A stretch of 64,000 bases of DNA, taken from Marinobacter adhaerens HP15. Its GTDB lineage: Bacteria > Pseudomonadota > Gammaproteobacteria > Pseudomonadales > Oleiphilaceae. A program made the position numbers and the translations under genes. The DNA is taken from the NCBI RefSeq assembly GCF_000166295.1, contig NC_017506.1:3348001-3412000 (forward strand), given 5' to 3'. This document shows, in pieces, positions 26,025 to 36,851 of this stretch. How positions within the stretch are numbered: position 1 is the stretch's first letter; each line of letters begins with the position of its first letter. A model generated the notes under the pieces. That model worked only from the letters and a program-made list of their open reading frames with translations. It did no database searches and was not told the DNA's origin.

Positions 26025-27371
26025 ATGGCCATGTTAGAAAAAGTTCTGATCGCAAACCGGGGTGAAATTGCCCTCCGGATTCTGCGCGCCTGCAAGGAGC
26101 TGGGCATCAAGACCGTGGCAGTGCATTCCCAGGTCGATCGCGACCTGATGCACGTACGTCTTGCCGACGAGTCTGTCTGTATTGGCCCTAACAGCGCGAC
26201 CGACAGCTACCTGAACATCCCTACCATCATCAGCGCCGCCGAGGTAACCGATTCCGTGGGTATTCACCCCGGCTACGGCTTCCTTGCCGAGAACGCCGAT
26301 TTTGCCGAACAGGTGGAAAAGAGCGGATTTCGCTTTATCGGTCCCAAGGCCGAAACCATCCGGCTGATGGGCAACAAGGTGTCCGCCATCAACGCGATGA
26401 TCAAGGCCGGCGTTCCGACCGTGCCGGGCTCCGATGGCCCGCTGGACGACGATGAGGAGCGGACCCTGAGGATTGCCAAGGAAATCGGCTACCCCGTCAT
26501 GATCAAGGCGGCTTCCGGCGGCGGCGGCCGCGGGATGCAGGTGGTCCATTCTGAAGCGGCCCTGCTCAAGGGTGTCCAGATCACCCAGAGCGAGGCCAAG
26601 AATGCCTTCGGCGACCCGACGGTTTACCTCGAGAAGTTCCTGGAAGCCCCGCGCCACGTGGAAGTGCAGGTACTTGCCGACATGCACGGCAACTGCATTC
26701 ACCTGGGCGATCGCGACTGCTCCATGCAGCGCCGGAACCAGAAGGTGATAGAGGAAGCACCGGCTCCGAACATCAATCCGGAATCCCGGGAACGCACCCT
26801 GAAAGCCTGTACCGATGCCTGTAAGGAAATCGGTTATGTGGGCGCCGGTACGTTCGAGTTCCTGTATCAGGACGGCGAGTTCTATTTCATCGAAATGAAC
26901 ACCCGTGTCCAGGTAGAGCATCCGGTCTCCGAGATGGTCACCGGTGTTGATATCGTCCGCGAACAGCTCCGGATTGCCAGCGGCCTGCCGCTGCAATACA
27001 CCCAGGACGACATCCGGATTTCCGGCCACGCCATGGAGTGCCGGATCAACGCCGAGGATCCGAAAACCTTTATCCCCAGCCCCGGCAAGGTTAAACACTT
27101 CCATGCCCCGGGCGGTAATGGTGTGCGGGTGGATTCTCACCTGTACAGCGGTTACACGGTTCCCCCCTACTACGATTCCCTGGTGGCCAAACTGATCACC
27201 TGGGGCGACGACAGGGACATTGCCCGGCGCCGGATGAAGAACGCGCTGGACGAACTGGTGGTCGAGGGCATCAAGACCAATCAACCGCTGCATCGGAAAC
27301 TGGTACGCGATGGTGGCTTTAAACAGGTAGACTTCACCATCCACTACCTTGAGAAACTGATGCGGGATTAA
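26025..27371 (+). CDS. accC: Acetyl-CoA carboxylase, biotin carboxylase subunit
   Basis: ATP-grasp enzyme that carboxylates the biotin on AccB. The 448-residue protein contains [16 protein letters not shown] at the N-terminus, the ATP-binding glycine loop [11 protein letters not shown] and the active-site stretch [14 protein letters not shown]. Two in-frame ATGs are close (26025, 26031); the first is correctly spaced from GGTGA, the second matches the E. coli start (MLEK versus MLDK). prmA starts three bases after the stop. Confidence 0.97.
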   Translation: MAMLEKVLIANRGEIALRILRACKELGIKTVAVHSQVDRDLMHVRLADESVCIGPNSATDSYLNIPTIISAAEVTDSVGIHPGYGFLAENADFAEQVEKSGFRFIGPKAETIRLMGNKVSAINAMIKAGVPTVPGSDGPLDDDEERTLRIAKEIGYPVMIKAASGGGGRGMQVVHSEAALLKGVQITQSEAKNAFGDPTVYLEKFLEAPRHVEVQVLADMHGNCIHLGDRDCSMQRRNQKVIEEAPAPNINPESRERTLKACTDACKEIGYVGAGTFEFLYQDGEFYFIEMNTRVQVEHPVSEMVTGVDIVREQLRIASGLPLQYTQDDIRISGHAMECRINAEDPKTFIPSPGKVKHFHAPGGNGVRVDSHLYSGYTVPPYYDSLVAKLITWGDDRDIARRRMKNALDELVVEGIKTNQPLHRKLVRDGGFKQVDFTIHYLEKLMRD

Positions 27372-27373
27372 TC

Positions 27374-28270
27374 ATGCCCTGGATACAACTCCAGATCCCG
27401 GCTGATCCGGACAACGCGGATCAGCTGGAGGATCTGCTCATGGAGATGGGCTCTGACGCCGTCTCCATGGAAGATGCCGCCGACCAGCCCCTCTATGAGC
27501 CGGATCCCGGCACCACACCTTTATGGAGCCAGACAACGGTGACCGGGCTGTTCGATTCCGGCCGGGATATTGAGCAGCTCTGCGCCGATATCCGGGATGC
27601 CTGGCACCAGCAAACCCAGCAGGCCCTTCCGGAGATCGACGTCACTCTGGTTGAGGACAAGGATTGGGAACGGGCCTGGATGGACGATTTCCAGCCCCTG
27701 AAATTCGGCGAGCGGCTCTGGATCGTCCCGAGCTGGCATGACGCACCTGACCCGGATGCGGCGAATCTGATGCTGGACCCCGGTCTGGCCTTCGGTACCG
27801 GCACCCATCCAACGACCGCCCTCTGCCTCGAATGGCTTGATGGCCAGGATCCCCGTGGCAAGCAGGTGATCGATTACGGCTGTGGCTCCGGCATTCTCGG
27901 CCTTGCGGCCCTGCTCCTTGGCGCAGACCATGTGATTGGTGTTGATACCGATCCGCAGGCCCTCGAAGCCAGCCGGGAAAACGCCCGCCGCAACGGTGTC
28001 GAAGACAGCAAGCTGGACCTGTTCCTGCCAGACAACGAACCCGATACCAAAGCCGACATCATGCTTGCCAACATCCTGGCCCAGCCCCTGATCGGCCTTG
28101 CGCCCCACCTTGCATCGCGGACCAGGCCCGGCGGCGATCTGGTGCTGTCCGGCATCCTGTCTAACCAGGCCCGGGAAGTAATGGCCGCCTATGAGCCATG
28201 GTTCGTCATGGACGAGCCCGAGCAACGGGAAGAGTGGATACGCCTCACAGGACGGCGCCACGACAGATGA
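27374..28270 (+). CDS. prmA: Ribosomal protein L11 methyltransferase
   Basis: S-adenosylmethionine-dependent enzyme that trimethylates ribosomal protein L11. The 298-residue protein has an N-terminal substrate-binding domain beginning MPWIQLQI and a Rossmann methyltransferase domain with LAFGTGTHPTTALCLEWL, the SAM motif DYGCGSGILGLAALL and MLANILAQPL. It is tightly linked to accC. Confidence 0.95.
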   Translation: MPWIQLQIPADPDNADQLEDLLMEMGSDAVSMEDAADQPLYEPDPGTTPLWSQTTVTGLFDSGRDIEQLCADIRDAWHQQTQQALPEIDVTLVEDKDWERAWMDDFQPLKFGERLWIVPSWHDAPDPDAANLMLDPGLAFGTGTHPTTALCLEWLDGQDPRGKQVIDYGCGSGILGLAALLLGADHVIGVDTDPQALEASRENARRNGVEDSKLDLFLPDNEPDTKADIMLANILAQPLIGLAPHLASRTRPGGDLVLSGILSNQAREVMAAYEPWFVMDEPEQREEWIRLTGRRHDR

Positions 28271-28331
28271 CGAAACCGGTCTTAACGACTAAACTCCGAA
28301 ACTCGTAGCCTAGTCGCTTTCAGGAAGAAGC

Positions 28332-29588
28332 ATGACCCAGAGCAGCCTGCAGACACAGTGCCCCAATTGCCAGACCCGGTTCCGGGTAACCGAAGAACAG
28401 CTTGGCATTGCCAAGGGCAAAGTGCGCTGCGGGAACTGCATGAAGGTGTTCAATGCCATTGAGCACCAGGTTATCCCGGGCGGTGGCGAGAAACCACGAC
28501 CCCCCGCCACCCCGGCACAACCCGCAGGTGCATCATCGCCTGCCGGCTCTACCTCCGGCTCCGGCGTTAGCGAGGAGGATTTTGTCTTCGCCGATAACCC
28601 GGAAGAAGATGCGGCGGAAGGGCCTTACGCCGGCACCAAGCTGACCTTCTCCGATGACGAGTTAAGCGATAGTTTCCGCAGCTTTGATGAGCGCGACGAA
28701 ACAGATTACAAAGACGCTGACACCGACAGCCCCGATGAGCAAGTCGATGAGAGCTGGGCCGAAGCCATTCTTCAGGATGACGAGCCAGCATCCCGAAAAC
28801 CTTCTGCCCCCCAGCGCCCCGAGCCTGCCCCCGAACCGGAACCTGAAGACACCTCTCCCGAACCGGAGCCGAGGCCAGAGCCTCGCCCTGAGCTGAGCCT
28901 CGAGGAAGAACCGGTATTTGAGCAGACCGGAACACCCTCTTCCGCGGCGACCGGGCCGGCCAAAGATTCCGATCCGTTCGATGACTTTGTGGACGAATCC
29001 GGTTTCGATTTTGATGAGCCGGAGCGACCGGCCGACGCGTTCCATGCCGACCCGCCCTTCCGGGATCTACGCCGGGAGCCGGTTGCTGTCGATTCCGGTG
29101 GAAGTGGCGTCCGCACGATCGTGTGGAGCGTGATTGTACTGGGCCTGATCGGTGTTCTGATCGCCCAGGTAACCTGGTTCCAGTTCGATCGACTGTCGGC
29201 CATCCCCGAGCTGCGCCCCTTCTATGAGAAAGGCTGTGAACTGGCCGGCTGCGAACTCAAACCGCTGATCAATGTGGAAGCCATCCAGAGCCGGAAACTG
29301 GTGGTGCGGACCGATCCGGATAATCGCTCGCAACTGGTGGTCGATGCCGTGATCATTAACCGGGCCGACTTCGAGCAACCCTTTCCCGCCATTGCCATCA
29401 CCTTTTCCAACCTGAATGGCGATGTGGTGGCACAGAGTCTGTTCACGCCCGAGGAGTACCTGGCCGGCGAAGGTCGGGAGCTGGACGCCATGCCCACGGA
29501 TACTCCCGTTCGCATTGCCATCAACATTCGGGATCCGGGCCGTGACGCGGTGAATTACAACATCCTCTTCCGCCCCCACGCACCCTGA
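28332..29588 (+). CDS. DUF3426 zinc-ribbon membrane protein
   Basis: A 418-residue protein with an N-terminal MJ0042-type zinc ribbon (two Cys-X2-Cys pairs, CPNC and CGNC, in the first 45 residues). A long, very acidic and Pro/Glu-rich low-complexity region follows (about 50-250), then one membrane helix (about 257-280) and a C-terminal DUF3426 domain that should lie in the periplasm. This gene commonly sits between prmA and dusB in Pseudomonas and relatives. Its function is not known; the layout suggests a bridge between a cytosolic zinc ribbon and the envelope. Confidence 0.85.
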   Translation: MTQSSLQTQCPNCQTRFRVTEEQLGIAKGKVRCGNCMKVFNAIEHQVIPGGGEKPRPPATPAQPAGASSPAGSTSGSGVSEEDFVFADNPEEDAAEGPYAGTKLTFSDDELSDSFRSFDERDETDYKDADTDSPDEQVDESWAEAILQDDEPASRKPSAPQRPEPAPEPEPEDTSPEPEPRPEPRPELSLEEEPVFEQTGTPSSAATGPAKDSDPFDDFVDESGFDFDEPERPADAFHADPPFRDLRREPVAVDSGGSGVRTIVWSVIVLGLIGVLIAQVTWFQFDRLSAIPELRPFYEKGCELAGCELKPLINVEAIQSRKLVVRTDPDNRSQLVVDAVIINRADFEQPFPAIAITFSNLNGDVVAQSLFTPEEYLAGEGRELDAMPTDTPVRIAINIRDPGRDAVNYNILFRPHAP

Positions 29589-29812
29589 TGCCGTAAGCAA
29601 GTATTCACTCGACAGCCATTCCAGACGGCCATCGTACAGAACAAAAGTCAACCAGAAAGGGCGAAAAATAATCAGTTTTTTCACCGCCCAGCCCCTTCAA
29701 TCATGGTCCACCCGGCGGTATCATTACCGCCCTTCGGATGCTGGATCGGTTACTTATTGAACAACCGCTCAGCCCGACCTTTGCTTAACCCGCTGTGACA
29801 CGGACTCAGATC

Positions 29813-30811
29813 ATGCTGCCAACGGCAAAAATCGGGCCGTACACTTTGCCCAACCCCTTGATTGTTGCGCCCATGGCTGGCGTGACAGACCGCCCTTTCC
29901 GTCTTTTGTGCCGGAGGTTGGGCGCGGGTCTGGCGGTGTCGGAGATGGTCATAGCGGACAGCAAACTCTGGCATACGCGCAAATCACAGACCCGCCTGAA
30001 CCATGAAGGCGAGCCTGAGCCCCGCTCGGTGCAGATTGCCGGCGGCGATCCGCAAATGCTGGCCGATGCCGCCCGTCAGAATGCGGAATTCGGCGCCCAG
30101 ATCATCGACATTAATATGGGCTGCCCGGCCAAGAAGGTCTGTAACAAGGCCGCCGGTTCCGCCCTGATGAAAGATGAAGCCCTGGTTCGCGACATTCTGG
30201 AGTCGGTGGTTCAGGCGGTTGATGTCCCAGTCACCCTCAAGATGCGAACCGGATGGGACCGGGACAACCGCAATGCACTGGTTATTGCCCGAATGGCGGA
30301 GGATGCCGGCATTCAGGCAGTGGCCATTCACGGTCGGACCCGTGCGGACAAATACGAGGGCAATGCCGAGTACGACACCATCGCCGATGTGAAATCCCGC
30401 ATCAGCATTCCGGTGTTTGCCAACGGGGATGTTACATCGCCTGAAAAAGCCCGGGACGTCCTTCGCCATACCGGCGCCGACGGCCTGCTGATTGGCCGCG
30501 CTGCCCAGGGCAGCCCCTGGATTTTCCGGGAAATCCGGCATTTCCTGGAAACCGGTAGCCACATGGCCGCACCGGAGCTTGATGAGGTCGAGGAAATTCT
30601 GACCGAGCATCTCCAGGCGTTGCATGCTTTCTATGGTGAGACCATGGGCGTGCGTATTGCCAGAAAACACGTGGGCTGGTACCTGCAGTCCCACGATCCG
30701 GGTAAACAGTTCCGCAAACGCTTCAACGCGATCGACGATGCGCTGGAGCAGAGAGACACGATTCAACGGTATTTTGCAGGCTTACGAAATGGAGAGGTAT
30801 TCGCAGCATGA
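29813..30811 (+). CDS. dusB: tRNA-dihydrouridine synthase B
   Basis: FMN/NADPH enzyme that reduces uridines in the tRNA D-loop. The 332-residue protein has the N-terminal [13 protein letters not shown], the catalytic-Cys region [19 protein letters not shown] and AIHGRTR. An in-frame GTG at 29795 would add six residues, but the ATG at 29813 fits E. coli DusB. It overlaps fis by four bases; dusB-fis is a conserved operon in gammaproteobacteria, and Fis usually controls this promoter. Confidence 0.95.
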   Translation: MLPTAKIGPYTLPNPLIVAPMAGVTDRPFRLLCRRLGAGLAVSEMVIADSKLWHTRKSQTRLNHEGEPEPRSVQIAGGDPQMLADAARQNAEFGAQIIDINMGCPAKKVCNKAAGSALMKDEALVRDILESVVQAVDVPVTLKMRTGWDRDNRNALVIARMAEDAGIQAVAIHGRTRADKYEGNAEYDTIADVKSRISIPVFANGDVTSPEKARDVLRHTGADGLLIGRAAQGSPWIFREIRHFLETGSHMAAPELDEVEEILTEHLQALHAFYGETMGVRIARKHVGWYLQSHDPGKQFRKRFNAIDDALEQRDTIQRYFAGLRNGEVFAA

Positions 30812-31125
30812 GCGCTGAGACTTTGGCAAACGACAACCTGAGCACCCCGGCCAACGATGATATCCATCAGTTGCAGACGGTGAACAACAGCGGCAACACC
30901 GTCACCCTGCGCGACAGCGTTGAGGTTGCCCTGAAAAACTACTTCGCCCAACTGGACGGCGCTCCGGTGACCGAGGTCTACCAGCTGGTGCTTTCCGAAG
31001 TGGAAGCTCCGTTGCTTGAACAGGTGATGAAATACACCCGCAACAACCAGACCAAGGCCTCCACCATGCTGGGCCTGAACCGCGGGACCCTGCGCAAGAA
31101 GCTGAAGCAGTACGGTCTGCTATAA
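30808..31125 (+). CDS. fis: DNA-binding protein Fis
   Basis: Nucleoid-associated factor that bends DNA and activates rRNA and growth-phase genes. The 105-residue protein has a variable N-terminal arm, a dimerisation helix region and a C-terminal helix-turn-helix [20 protein letters not shown], nearly identical to other Fis proteins. It starts within the last codons of dusB (ATGA). Confidence 0.96.
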   Translation: MSAETLANDNLSTPANDDIHQLQTVNNSGNTVTLRDSVEVALKNYFAQLDGAPVTEVYQLVLSEVEAPLLEQVMKYTRNNQTKASTMLGLNRGTLRKKLKQYGLL

Positions 31126-31146
31126 TCCAGACACCCTGATTTGAAG

Positions 31147-31180
31147 AGGGCCTCCCGGACACCATTCGCGAGGCCCTTAT
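31147..31180 (+). terminator. Hairpin after fis
   Basis: AGGGCCTC pairs with GAGGCCCT across a 15-base loop, followed by TTATTCGTT. The T tract is poor, so it may be a weak terminator or an mRNA stabiliser before purH. Confidence 0.45.
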
Positions 31181-31209
31181 TCGTTCATCTCCAGCGAAGA
31201 AAGTGACCC

Positions 31210-32790
31210 ATGGCAAACCAGGCTAACACCTCCGTCCGTCGCGCCCTGATCAGCGTGAGTGATAAAACCGGCATCGTCGATTTCGGCCGTGCCCTGACCG
31301 AACGCGGCGTCGAGCTGCTCTCCACCGGTGGCACCTACCGTCTCCTGAAAGAAAACAGCATCCCGGTAACCGAAGTCTCCGACTACACCGGCTTTCCCGA
31401 GATGATGGATGGCCGGGTAAAAACCCTGCACCCGAAGATCCATGGCGGGATTCTCGGGCGCCGGGGCACTGACGATGCGGTGATGTCCGAGCATGGCATT
31501 AGCCCTATCGATATGGTTGTGGTCAATCTCTACCCCTTCGAGGAGACCGTGGCAAAGCCGGACTGTGATCTGGCGACCGCCATCGAGAACATTGATATCG
31601 GTGGTCCGACCATGGTTCGCGCTGCTGCCAAGAACCACAACGACGTCGCCATTGTGGTCAACGCCAGTGATTACAGCCGGGTCCTGAAAGAACTGGAGGC
31701 CAATGATGGCCAACTGAGCTACAGCACCCGGTTCGATCTGGCCGTAAAAGCGTTTGAGCACACCGCTGGCTACGATGGCGCCATCGCCAACTATCTGGGC
31801 GGCCGCACGCCGGATAACGACAACGCTGATTTCCCGCGCACCTTCAACGCCCAGTACGTGAAGGTCCAGGACATGCGTTATGGCGAAAACCCGCATCAGC
31901 GCGCCGCATTCTACGCCGAGCGCAACCCCAAGGAAGCCTGCGTGGCCACGGCCAAACAGCTTCAGGGCAAGGAGCTCAGCTACAACAACGTGGCCGATAC
32001 CGATGCCGCCCTGGAATGCGTGAAGCCTTTCGCGGATCCGGCCTGCGTGATCGTCAAACATGCCAATCCCTGTGGTGTGGCGATCGGCGCCGATATCCGT
32101 CAGGCCTACGACCTGGCGTTCGCCACGGACCCCACATCGGCTTTTGGTGGCATCATCGCTTTCAACCGTGAGCTGGATGCGGAAACTGCCAAAGCCATCA
32201 TTGATCGCCAGTTTGTGGAAGTGATCATCGCGCCTACCGTTGCTCCGGAAGCAGTGGAACTGGTAGCCGCCAAGAAGAACGTGCGTCTGCTTGCGTGCGG
32301 CGAGTTTGACGGCGACCGTGCCCGCTCCATGGATTACAAGCGTGTGACCGGTGGTCTGCTCGTTCAGGACCGGGACCTGGGCATGGTGGCCATGGAGGAC
32401 GTCAAGGTGGTCACCGAGCGCCAGCCCTCCGAGCAGGAACTCAACGACCTGTTGTTTGCCTGGGAAGTGGCCAAATACGTCAAATCCAACGCCATTGTCT
32501 ACGCCAAGGCGGGCCGCACCATCGGCGTCGGCGCTGGCCAGATGAGCCGTGTTTACAGCGCGAAGATTGCCGGTATCAAGGCCGCCGACGAGGGCCTGGA
32601 AGTGAAAGGATCGGTCATGGCGTCCGATGCCTTCTTCCCGTTCCGCGACGGCATTGACGCTGCGGCGGCGGCTGGTATCACCGCTGTCATCCAGCCTGGT
32701 GGCTCCATGCGCGATCAGGAAGTGATTGATGCGGCCAACGAACACGGCATCGCGATGGTCTTCACCGGCATGCGCCACTTCCGGCACTGA
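31210..32790 (+). CDS. purH: Bifunctional AICAR transformylase / IMP cyclohydrolase
   Basis: Carries out the last two steps of IMP synthesis: formylation of AICAR with 10-formyl-THF and ring closure. The 526-residue protein has an N-terminal MGS-like cyclohydrolase domain ([18 protein letters not shown], then [12 protein letters not shown]) and a C-terminal transformylase domain with the catalytic KHANPCG. purD follows 12 bases later. Confidence 0.97.
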   Translation: MANQANTSVRRALISVSDKTGIVDFGRALTERGVELLSTGGTYRLLKENSIPVTEVSDYTGFPEMMDGRVKTLHPKIHGGILGRRGTDDAVMSEHGISPIDMVVVNLYPFEETVAKPDCDLATAIENIDIGGPTMVRAAAKNHNDVAIVVNASDYSRVLKELEANDGQLSYSTRFDLAVKAFEHTAGYDGAIANYLGGRTPDNDNADFPRTFNAQYVKVQDMRYGENPHQRAAFYAERNPKEACVATAKQLQGKELSYNNVADTDAALECVKPFADPACVIVKHANPCGVAIGADIRQAYDLAFATDPTSAFGGIIAFNRELDAETAKAIIDRQFVEVIIAPTVAPEAVELVAAKKNVRLLACGEFDGDRARSMDYKRVTGGLLVQDRDLGMVAMEDVKVVTERQPSEQELNDLLFAWEVAKYVKSNAIVYAKAGRTIGVGAGQMSRVYSAKIAGIKAADEGLEVKGSVMASDAFFPFRDGIDAAAAAGITAVIQPGGSMRDQEVIDAANEHGIAMVFTGMRHFRH

Positions 32791-32802
32791 GGGGTTATCA
32801 CC

Positions 32803-34089
32803 ATGAATATTCTCGTTATTGGCTCCGGCGGCCGCGAACACGCCCTGGCCTGGAAAGCCGCGCAATCCCCCAAGGCAGACCGTGTTTTTGTGGCGCCTGG
32901 CAATGCCGGCACGGCACGGGAAACCGGCCTGGAAAATGTCGACATCGACGTGATGGACCTGGACGGCCTCGCCAACTTCGCCGCCACCAACCACGTTGGG
33001 CTTACCATCGTCGGCCCGGAAGCTCCGCTGGTTGCAGGCATAGTCGACAAATTTGAGCAGCGTGGCCTGAGGGTTTTCGGCCCGAGTGCCGGCGCTGCCC
33101 AGCTTGAGGGCTCCAAGGCTTTCACCAAGGATTTTCTGGCGCGCCACAAAATCCCGACAGCCGGCTACGGCAACTTCACTGATGTGGACGAAGCCCTGGC
33201 CTATGTTCGCCAGCAGGGCGCTCCAATCGTCGTCAAAGCCGATGGCCTGGCTGCCGGCAAAGGCGTGATCGTTGCGATGACCCTGGAAGAAGCCGAAGAT
33301 GCAATCCGCGACATGCTGGCCGGGAACGCGTTTGGTGATGCCGGCAGCCGTGTCGTCATCGAAGAGTTTCTGGAAGGCGAAGAAGCCAGCTTTATCGTGA
33401 TGGTGGACGGCGAGAACGTTCTGGCCATGGCCACCTCCCAGGATCACAAACGCGTGGGCGACGGCGACACCGGTCTCAATACCGGTGGCATGGGCGCCTA
33501 CTCGCCGGCCCCGGTGGTGACCGCAGATGTTCATCAGCGCATCATGGATGAAGTAATCTATCCGACCGTGCGCGGCATGGCGGCCGAGGGCCATCCCTAC
33601 AAGGGTTTCCTCTACGCCGGCCTGATGATTGACAACAGCGGCACGCCCAAAGTGATCGAGTTCAACTGCCGTTTTGGCGACCCGGAAACGCAACCGATCA
33701 TGCTGCGGATGAAGTCGGACCTTGTAGAACTCTGCGACGCGGCCATCGACGGCAAGCTCGACCAGTGCGATTCCGAATGGGATGACCGAGCTTCCGTCGG
33801 TATCGTGCTGGCTGCCGGTGGTTACCCGGGCAGCTATAACAAGGGCGACGCCATTTCCGGCCTGCCGGACACCGAGACCGAAGGCGAGAAAGTGTTTCAC
33901 GCCGGCACCCGTCTCAACGGTGACCAGGTGGTTACCAACGGCGGTCGGGTGCTCTGCGCCACGGCGCTTGGCAATACCGTTACCGAAGCCCAGAAACGGG
34001 CCTACGAGCTGGCCTCCAGGATCCAGTGGGATGGCGCGTTCTACCGCAAGGACATCGCTTTCCGTGCCATTGCCCGGGAGCAGTCCTGA
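32803..34089 (+). CDS. purD: Phosphoribosylamine-glycine ligase
   Basis: ATP-grasp ligase making GAR from phosphoribosylamine and glycine, the second purine step. The 428-residue protein opens with [17 protein letters not shown], has [16 protein letters not shown] in the ATP-grasp region and [11 protein letters not shown] near the metal site. It is coupled to purH as in E. coli and followed by a strong terminator. Confidence 0.97.
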   Translation: MNILVIGSGGREHALAWKAAQSPKADRVFVAPGNAGTARETGLENVDIDVMDLDGLANFAATNHVGLTIVGPEAPLVAGIVDKFEQRGLRVFGPSAGAAQLEGSKAFTKDFLARHKIPTAGYGNFTDVDEALAYVRQQGAPIVVKADGLAAGKGVIVAMTLEEAEDAIRDMLAGNAFGDAGSRVVIEEFLEGEEASFIVMVDGENVLAMATSQDHKRVGDGDTGLNTGGMGAYSPAPVVTADVHQRIMDEVIYPTVRGMAAEGHPYKGFLYAGLMIDNSGTPKVIEFNCRFGDPETQPIMLRMKSDLVELCDAAIDGKLDQCDSEWDDRASVGIVLAAGGYPGSYNKGDAISGLPDTETEGEKVFHAGTRLNGDQVVTNGGRVLCATALGNTVTEAQKRAYELASRIQWDGAFYRKDIAFRAIAREQS

Positions 34090-34119
34090 CGCCTGGCCTG
34101 AACCAGTCCTCGAAAACGC

Positions 34120-34146
34120 AGCCCGGTCATTGACCGGGCTTTTTTA
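34120..34146 (+). terminator. purHD terminator
   Basis: AGCCCGGTC-ATT-GACCGGGCT followed by TTTTT, 31 bases after the purD stop. Confidence 0.92.
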
Positions 34147-34204
34147 TGGAGTAATGTAAACGCCTCGCAACGGATGCCGATGAGCCGCCCGACAGGAGCC
34201 CCAG

Positions 34205-35143
34205 ATGCAACGCTCTCTATCACTGAACCTTGTTTTCATTCTGACTGCCTCACTGCTTCTGAGCGCCTGCTCACGCCAGGGCATTTACGAGACAGCCATC
34301 GGGCTTGAGCGGTCCTCCGCCGGCCTGGAAGCGGATACCGTGATGGTTGATGACCTCGAGATCGCCTATCTGAGAAATCATCAGGCGGTTGATGGCGACA
34401 CCATCGTGATGATCCATGGCTTCGGGGCCAACAAGGACAACTGGACCCGCCTGGCCGGCCACCTGACCGACGACTTCAACGTCTACGCGATCGATTTGCC
34501 GGGGCATGGCGAGAGTAGCAAACCGCTGGACATCGGCTACCGCCTGGAAGACCAGGCCGGCTACGTTGCCCGGATTATGGAGACGCTGTCGGTCGGAAAC
34601 GCCCACATCATGGGCAACTCCATGGGTGGAGCAATTACCGCTCTGTACGCGGCCAGTTACCCGGAAAGAGTCAAGTCAGCGGTATTGTTCGATCCGGCCG
34701 GCATTCTGGAATACGAGAGCGAACTGGTAGATCTGGTGATGGATGGCGACAATCCCCTGATCCCGAAGCAGCCTGGTGATTTTGAACGACTCATGGATTT
34801 TGCGCTGGAGAAAAAGCCTTTCGTGCCCTGGCCGATCATGGGTGTGATGGAGGAGCGCGCCATCGCCAACCGGGACGTCAACGAAGTCATTTTTGCAGCC
34901 ATTCGTGATGCCGGCTTCGAGTCGGGCTTTCGCAATGCCATTACCCGTATCCAGGCCCCGGTTCTGATCATCTGGGGTAAGGAAGACCGGGTGATCAACT
35001 ACAAGAACGGCGAGGTGTTCGCCGCAGCAATCCCGGATGCCAGGCTGGAACTGATGGAGGGCATCGGCCACGCTCCAATGGTGGAGGCCCCTGAAGAATC
35101 CGCAGAGCTGTTCCGGGCGTTCCTCGACCAACGGGTCAGGTGA
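34205..35143 (+). CDS. Alpha/beta-hydrolase lipoprotein
   Basis: A 312-residue alpha/beta-hydrolase exported as a lipoprotein: the signal peptide ends in LLSAC, making Cys22 the lipidation site. The catalytic Ser lies in GNSMGG, the Asp probably in GKEDRV and the His in GIGHAPM; MIHGFGANKDNW forms the oxyanion loop. The fold fits esterase or lipase activity on small or medium acyl substrates; the natural substrate cannot be told. It stands alone between the purHD terminator and the antiporter gene. Confidence 0.85.
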   Translation: MQRSLSLNLVFILTASLLLSACSRQGIYETAIGLERSSAGLEADTVMVDDLEIAYLRNHQAVDGDTIVMIHGFGANKDNWTRLAGHLTDDFNVYAIDLPGHGESSKPLDIGYRLEDQAGYVARIMETLSVGNAHIMGNSMGGAITALYAASYPERVKSAVLFDPAGILEYESELVDLVMDGDNPLIPKQPGDFERLMDFALEKKPFVPWPIMGVMEERAIANRDVNEVIFAAIRDAGFESGFRNAITRIQAPVLIIWGKEDRVINYKNGEVFAAAIPDARLELMEGIGHAPMVEAPEESAELFRAFLDQRVR

Positions 35144-35251
35144 GCCTCAACCAAGAGATACGGCAGCATTCCACCTTCAGCGACTACAAGGGCACAGCAA
35201 AACAGGGTAGCCTAGCAACCATTGTGCTTTCGACGTCTGAACTGATATCCC

Positions 35252-36826
35252 ATGCCTGAAGCGATCTGGATTACCTTTGCCTTCGGCCTTGGCCTGCTGG
35301 TCAAGCTCGTTGGCCTCCCCCCTCTTGTTGGCTATCTGGCTGCCGGCTTCGTGCTAAGTGGCATTGCCGAGGCGACCGGCGTCGTGATTGAGGCGACCGA
35401 CGTTCTCCAGCACATCGCGCACCTTGGCGTACTCCTCCTGCTGTTCACCGTGGGGCTCAAGCTGAAGCTCCGATCCATCGTCAGTCCGGAAGTGATTGGC
35501 GGCAGCCTTCTGCACTTTGGCATCACCTGCGCGGTATTTACCCCCGGTGTCTACCTGCTGATGGACCTCGATTGGTCGACCGCGCTGATGCTGGCCATCG
35601 CCTTGTCATTCTCGAGCACGGTGCTGGCCGCCAAGGTTCTTGAATCCAAACGGGAACTGCGGGCGTTCCATGGCCGGGTCGCCATCGGCATCCTGATCAT
35701 GCAGGATCTGATCGCCCTGGTTGTCATGAGCCTGGCCGCTGGTAAAACGCCCTCCGAATGGGCCCTGATTGTATTCGGACTTCCCCTGCTTCGCCCGCTG
35801 CTGTTCCGGTTGCTCGATGCCAGCGGCCACGACGAACTGCTGGTGCTCCTGGGACTGCTTCTGGCACTCGTTGTCGGCGGGCTTGGCTTTGAGGCCGTCG
35901 GCCTCAGCTCGGAGCTCGGAGCCCTGGTTTTCGGTGCCATGCTGGCCAATCACCCCCGGTCGCAGGAACTCTCCAAGTCGCTCTGGAGCGTCAAGGAAGT
36001 GTTCCTGGTGGGTTTCTTCCTACAGATTGGCATTGGCGGTCTGCCCGACGGGGATGCGCTCATTTTCGCAATCATTGCGGGGCTGGTGCTGCCACTGAAA
36101 GGCATCCTGTTCTTCTTCCTGCTGCTGGCCTTCCGTTTACGGGCCCGCAGCGGCTTCCTGAGCGCCCTGGCACTGACCAACTACAGCGAATTCGGCCTGA
36201 TTGTGGCAAGCGTTGCCTTGCCGGAGTGGTTGGTACCTCTGGCAATTTCGGTGTCTCTGTCGTTCCTGGTTTCTGCCCCGATCAACCGGTTTGCGCACGG
36301 CCTTTATGAACGTTACTCCCAAGATCTCAGCCGCTTTGAAGGCAGCAAACATCATCCCGATGAACAACCGATTTCCCTCGGGGATACCCGCGTCCTGATC
36401 ATGGGCATGGGGCGGACAGGGACCGCAGCCTACGACTGGCTCTGCGAGGATCAGCCCAAACTGATGGGGCTGGATTCCGACCCTGCGAAAGCCAGTCAAC
36501 ACCAGAAAGAAGGTCGCAACGTGGTTTTTGCTGATGCCGAGGATGCGTCCTTCTGGAACGGGTTGCACATGCCTGCAGTGCAGTCGGTGATCCTGGCAAT
36601 GGGTGACATAGAAGGCAAACTGATCGCCGCCCGAATGCTGCGCAAACTGGGTTTCAAGGGTTTTATCGTGGCCCACACCATGTATGAAGATGAGGCGAAA
36701 CAGATCCGGGAAGCCGGGGCCGATGAAGCCTACCTGACCATGAGTGAAACCGGCGTGGCCCTTGCCAGTCATCTGATCGATAAAAAGCCCGCCAAACCAT
36801 CCCTGGTTGTCGGCAAATCTGATTAA
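35252..36826 (+). CDS. CPA2-family cation:proton antiporter with TrkA-N domain (Kef/YbaL-like)
   Basis: A 524-residue inner-membrane protein with about 12 hydrophobic segments in the first 375 residues, including the CPA2 stretch GLSSELGALVFGAMLA. A cytosolic Rossmann (RCK/TrkA-N) domain follows, beginning VLIMGMGRTGTAAYDW. This is the Kef/YbaL arrangement in which nucleotide or redox signals gate potassium or sodium exchange for protons. The glutathione-gated KefB/C subtype cannot be claimed; no KefF/KefG partner is adjacent. Confidence 0.87.
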   Translation: MPEAIWITFAFGLGLLVKLVGLPPLVGYLAAGFVLSGIAEATGVVIEATDVLQHIAHLGVLLLLFTVGLKLKLRSIVSPEVIGGSLLHFGITCAVFTPGVYLLMDLDWSTALMLAIALSFSSTVLAAKVLESKRELRAFHGRVAIGILIMQDLIALVVMSLAAGKTPSEWALIVFGLPLLRPLLFRLLDASGHDELLVLLGLLLALVVGGLGFEAVGLSSELGALVFGAMLANHPRSQELSKSLWSVKEVFLVGFFLQIGIGGLPDGDALIFAIIAGLVLPLKGILFFFLLLAFRLRARSGFLSALALTNYSEFGLIVASVALPEWLVPLAISVSLSFLVSAPINRFAHGLYERYSQDLSRFEGSKHHPDEQPISLGDTRVLIMGMGRTGTAAYDWLCEDQPKLMGLDSDPAKASQHQKEGRNVVFADAEDASFWNGLHMPAVQSVILAMGDIEGKLIAARMLRKLGFKGFIVAHTMYEDEAKQIREAGADEAYLTMSETGVALASHLIDKKPAKPSLVVGKSD

Positions 36827-36851
36827 CTGTATCGGCGATTACAGTCGACGT

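Noticed and set aside
26034..27344. 436-codon minus-strand open frame
   Set aside because: Exact antisense shadow of accC, whose motifs are intact.
31177..33900. 907-codon open frame on the minus strand
   Set aside because: It lies fully antisense to purH and purD, which are unmistakable; the GC-rich third positions of those genes remove stops from the opposite frame. Its translation is repetitive in His/Gly/Val and shows no domain.
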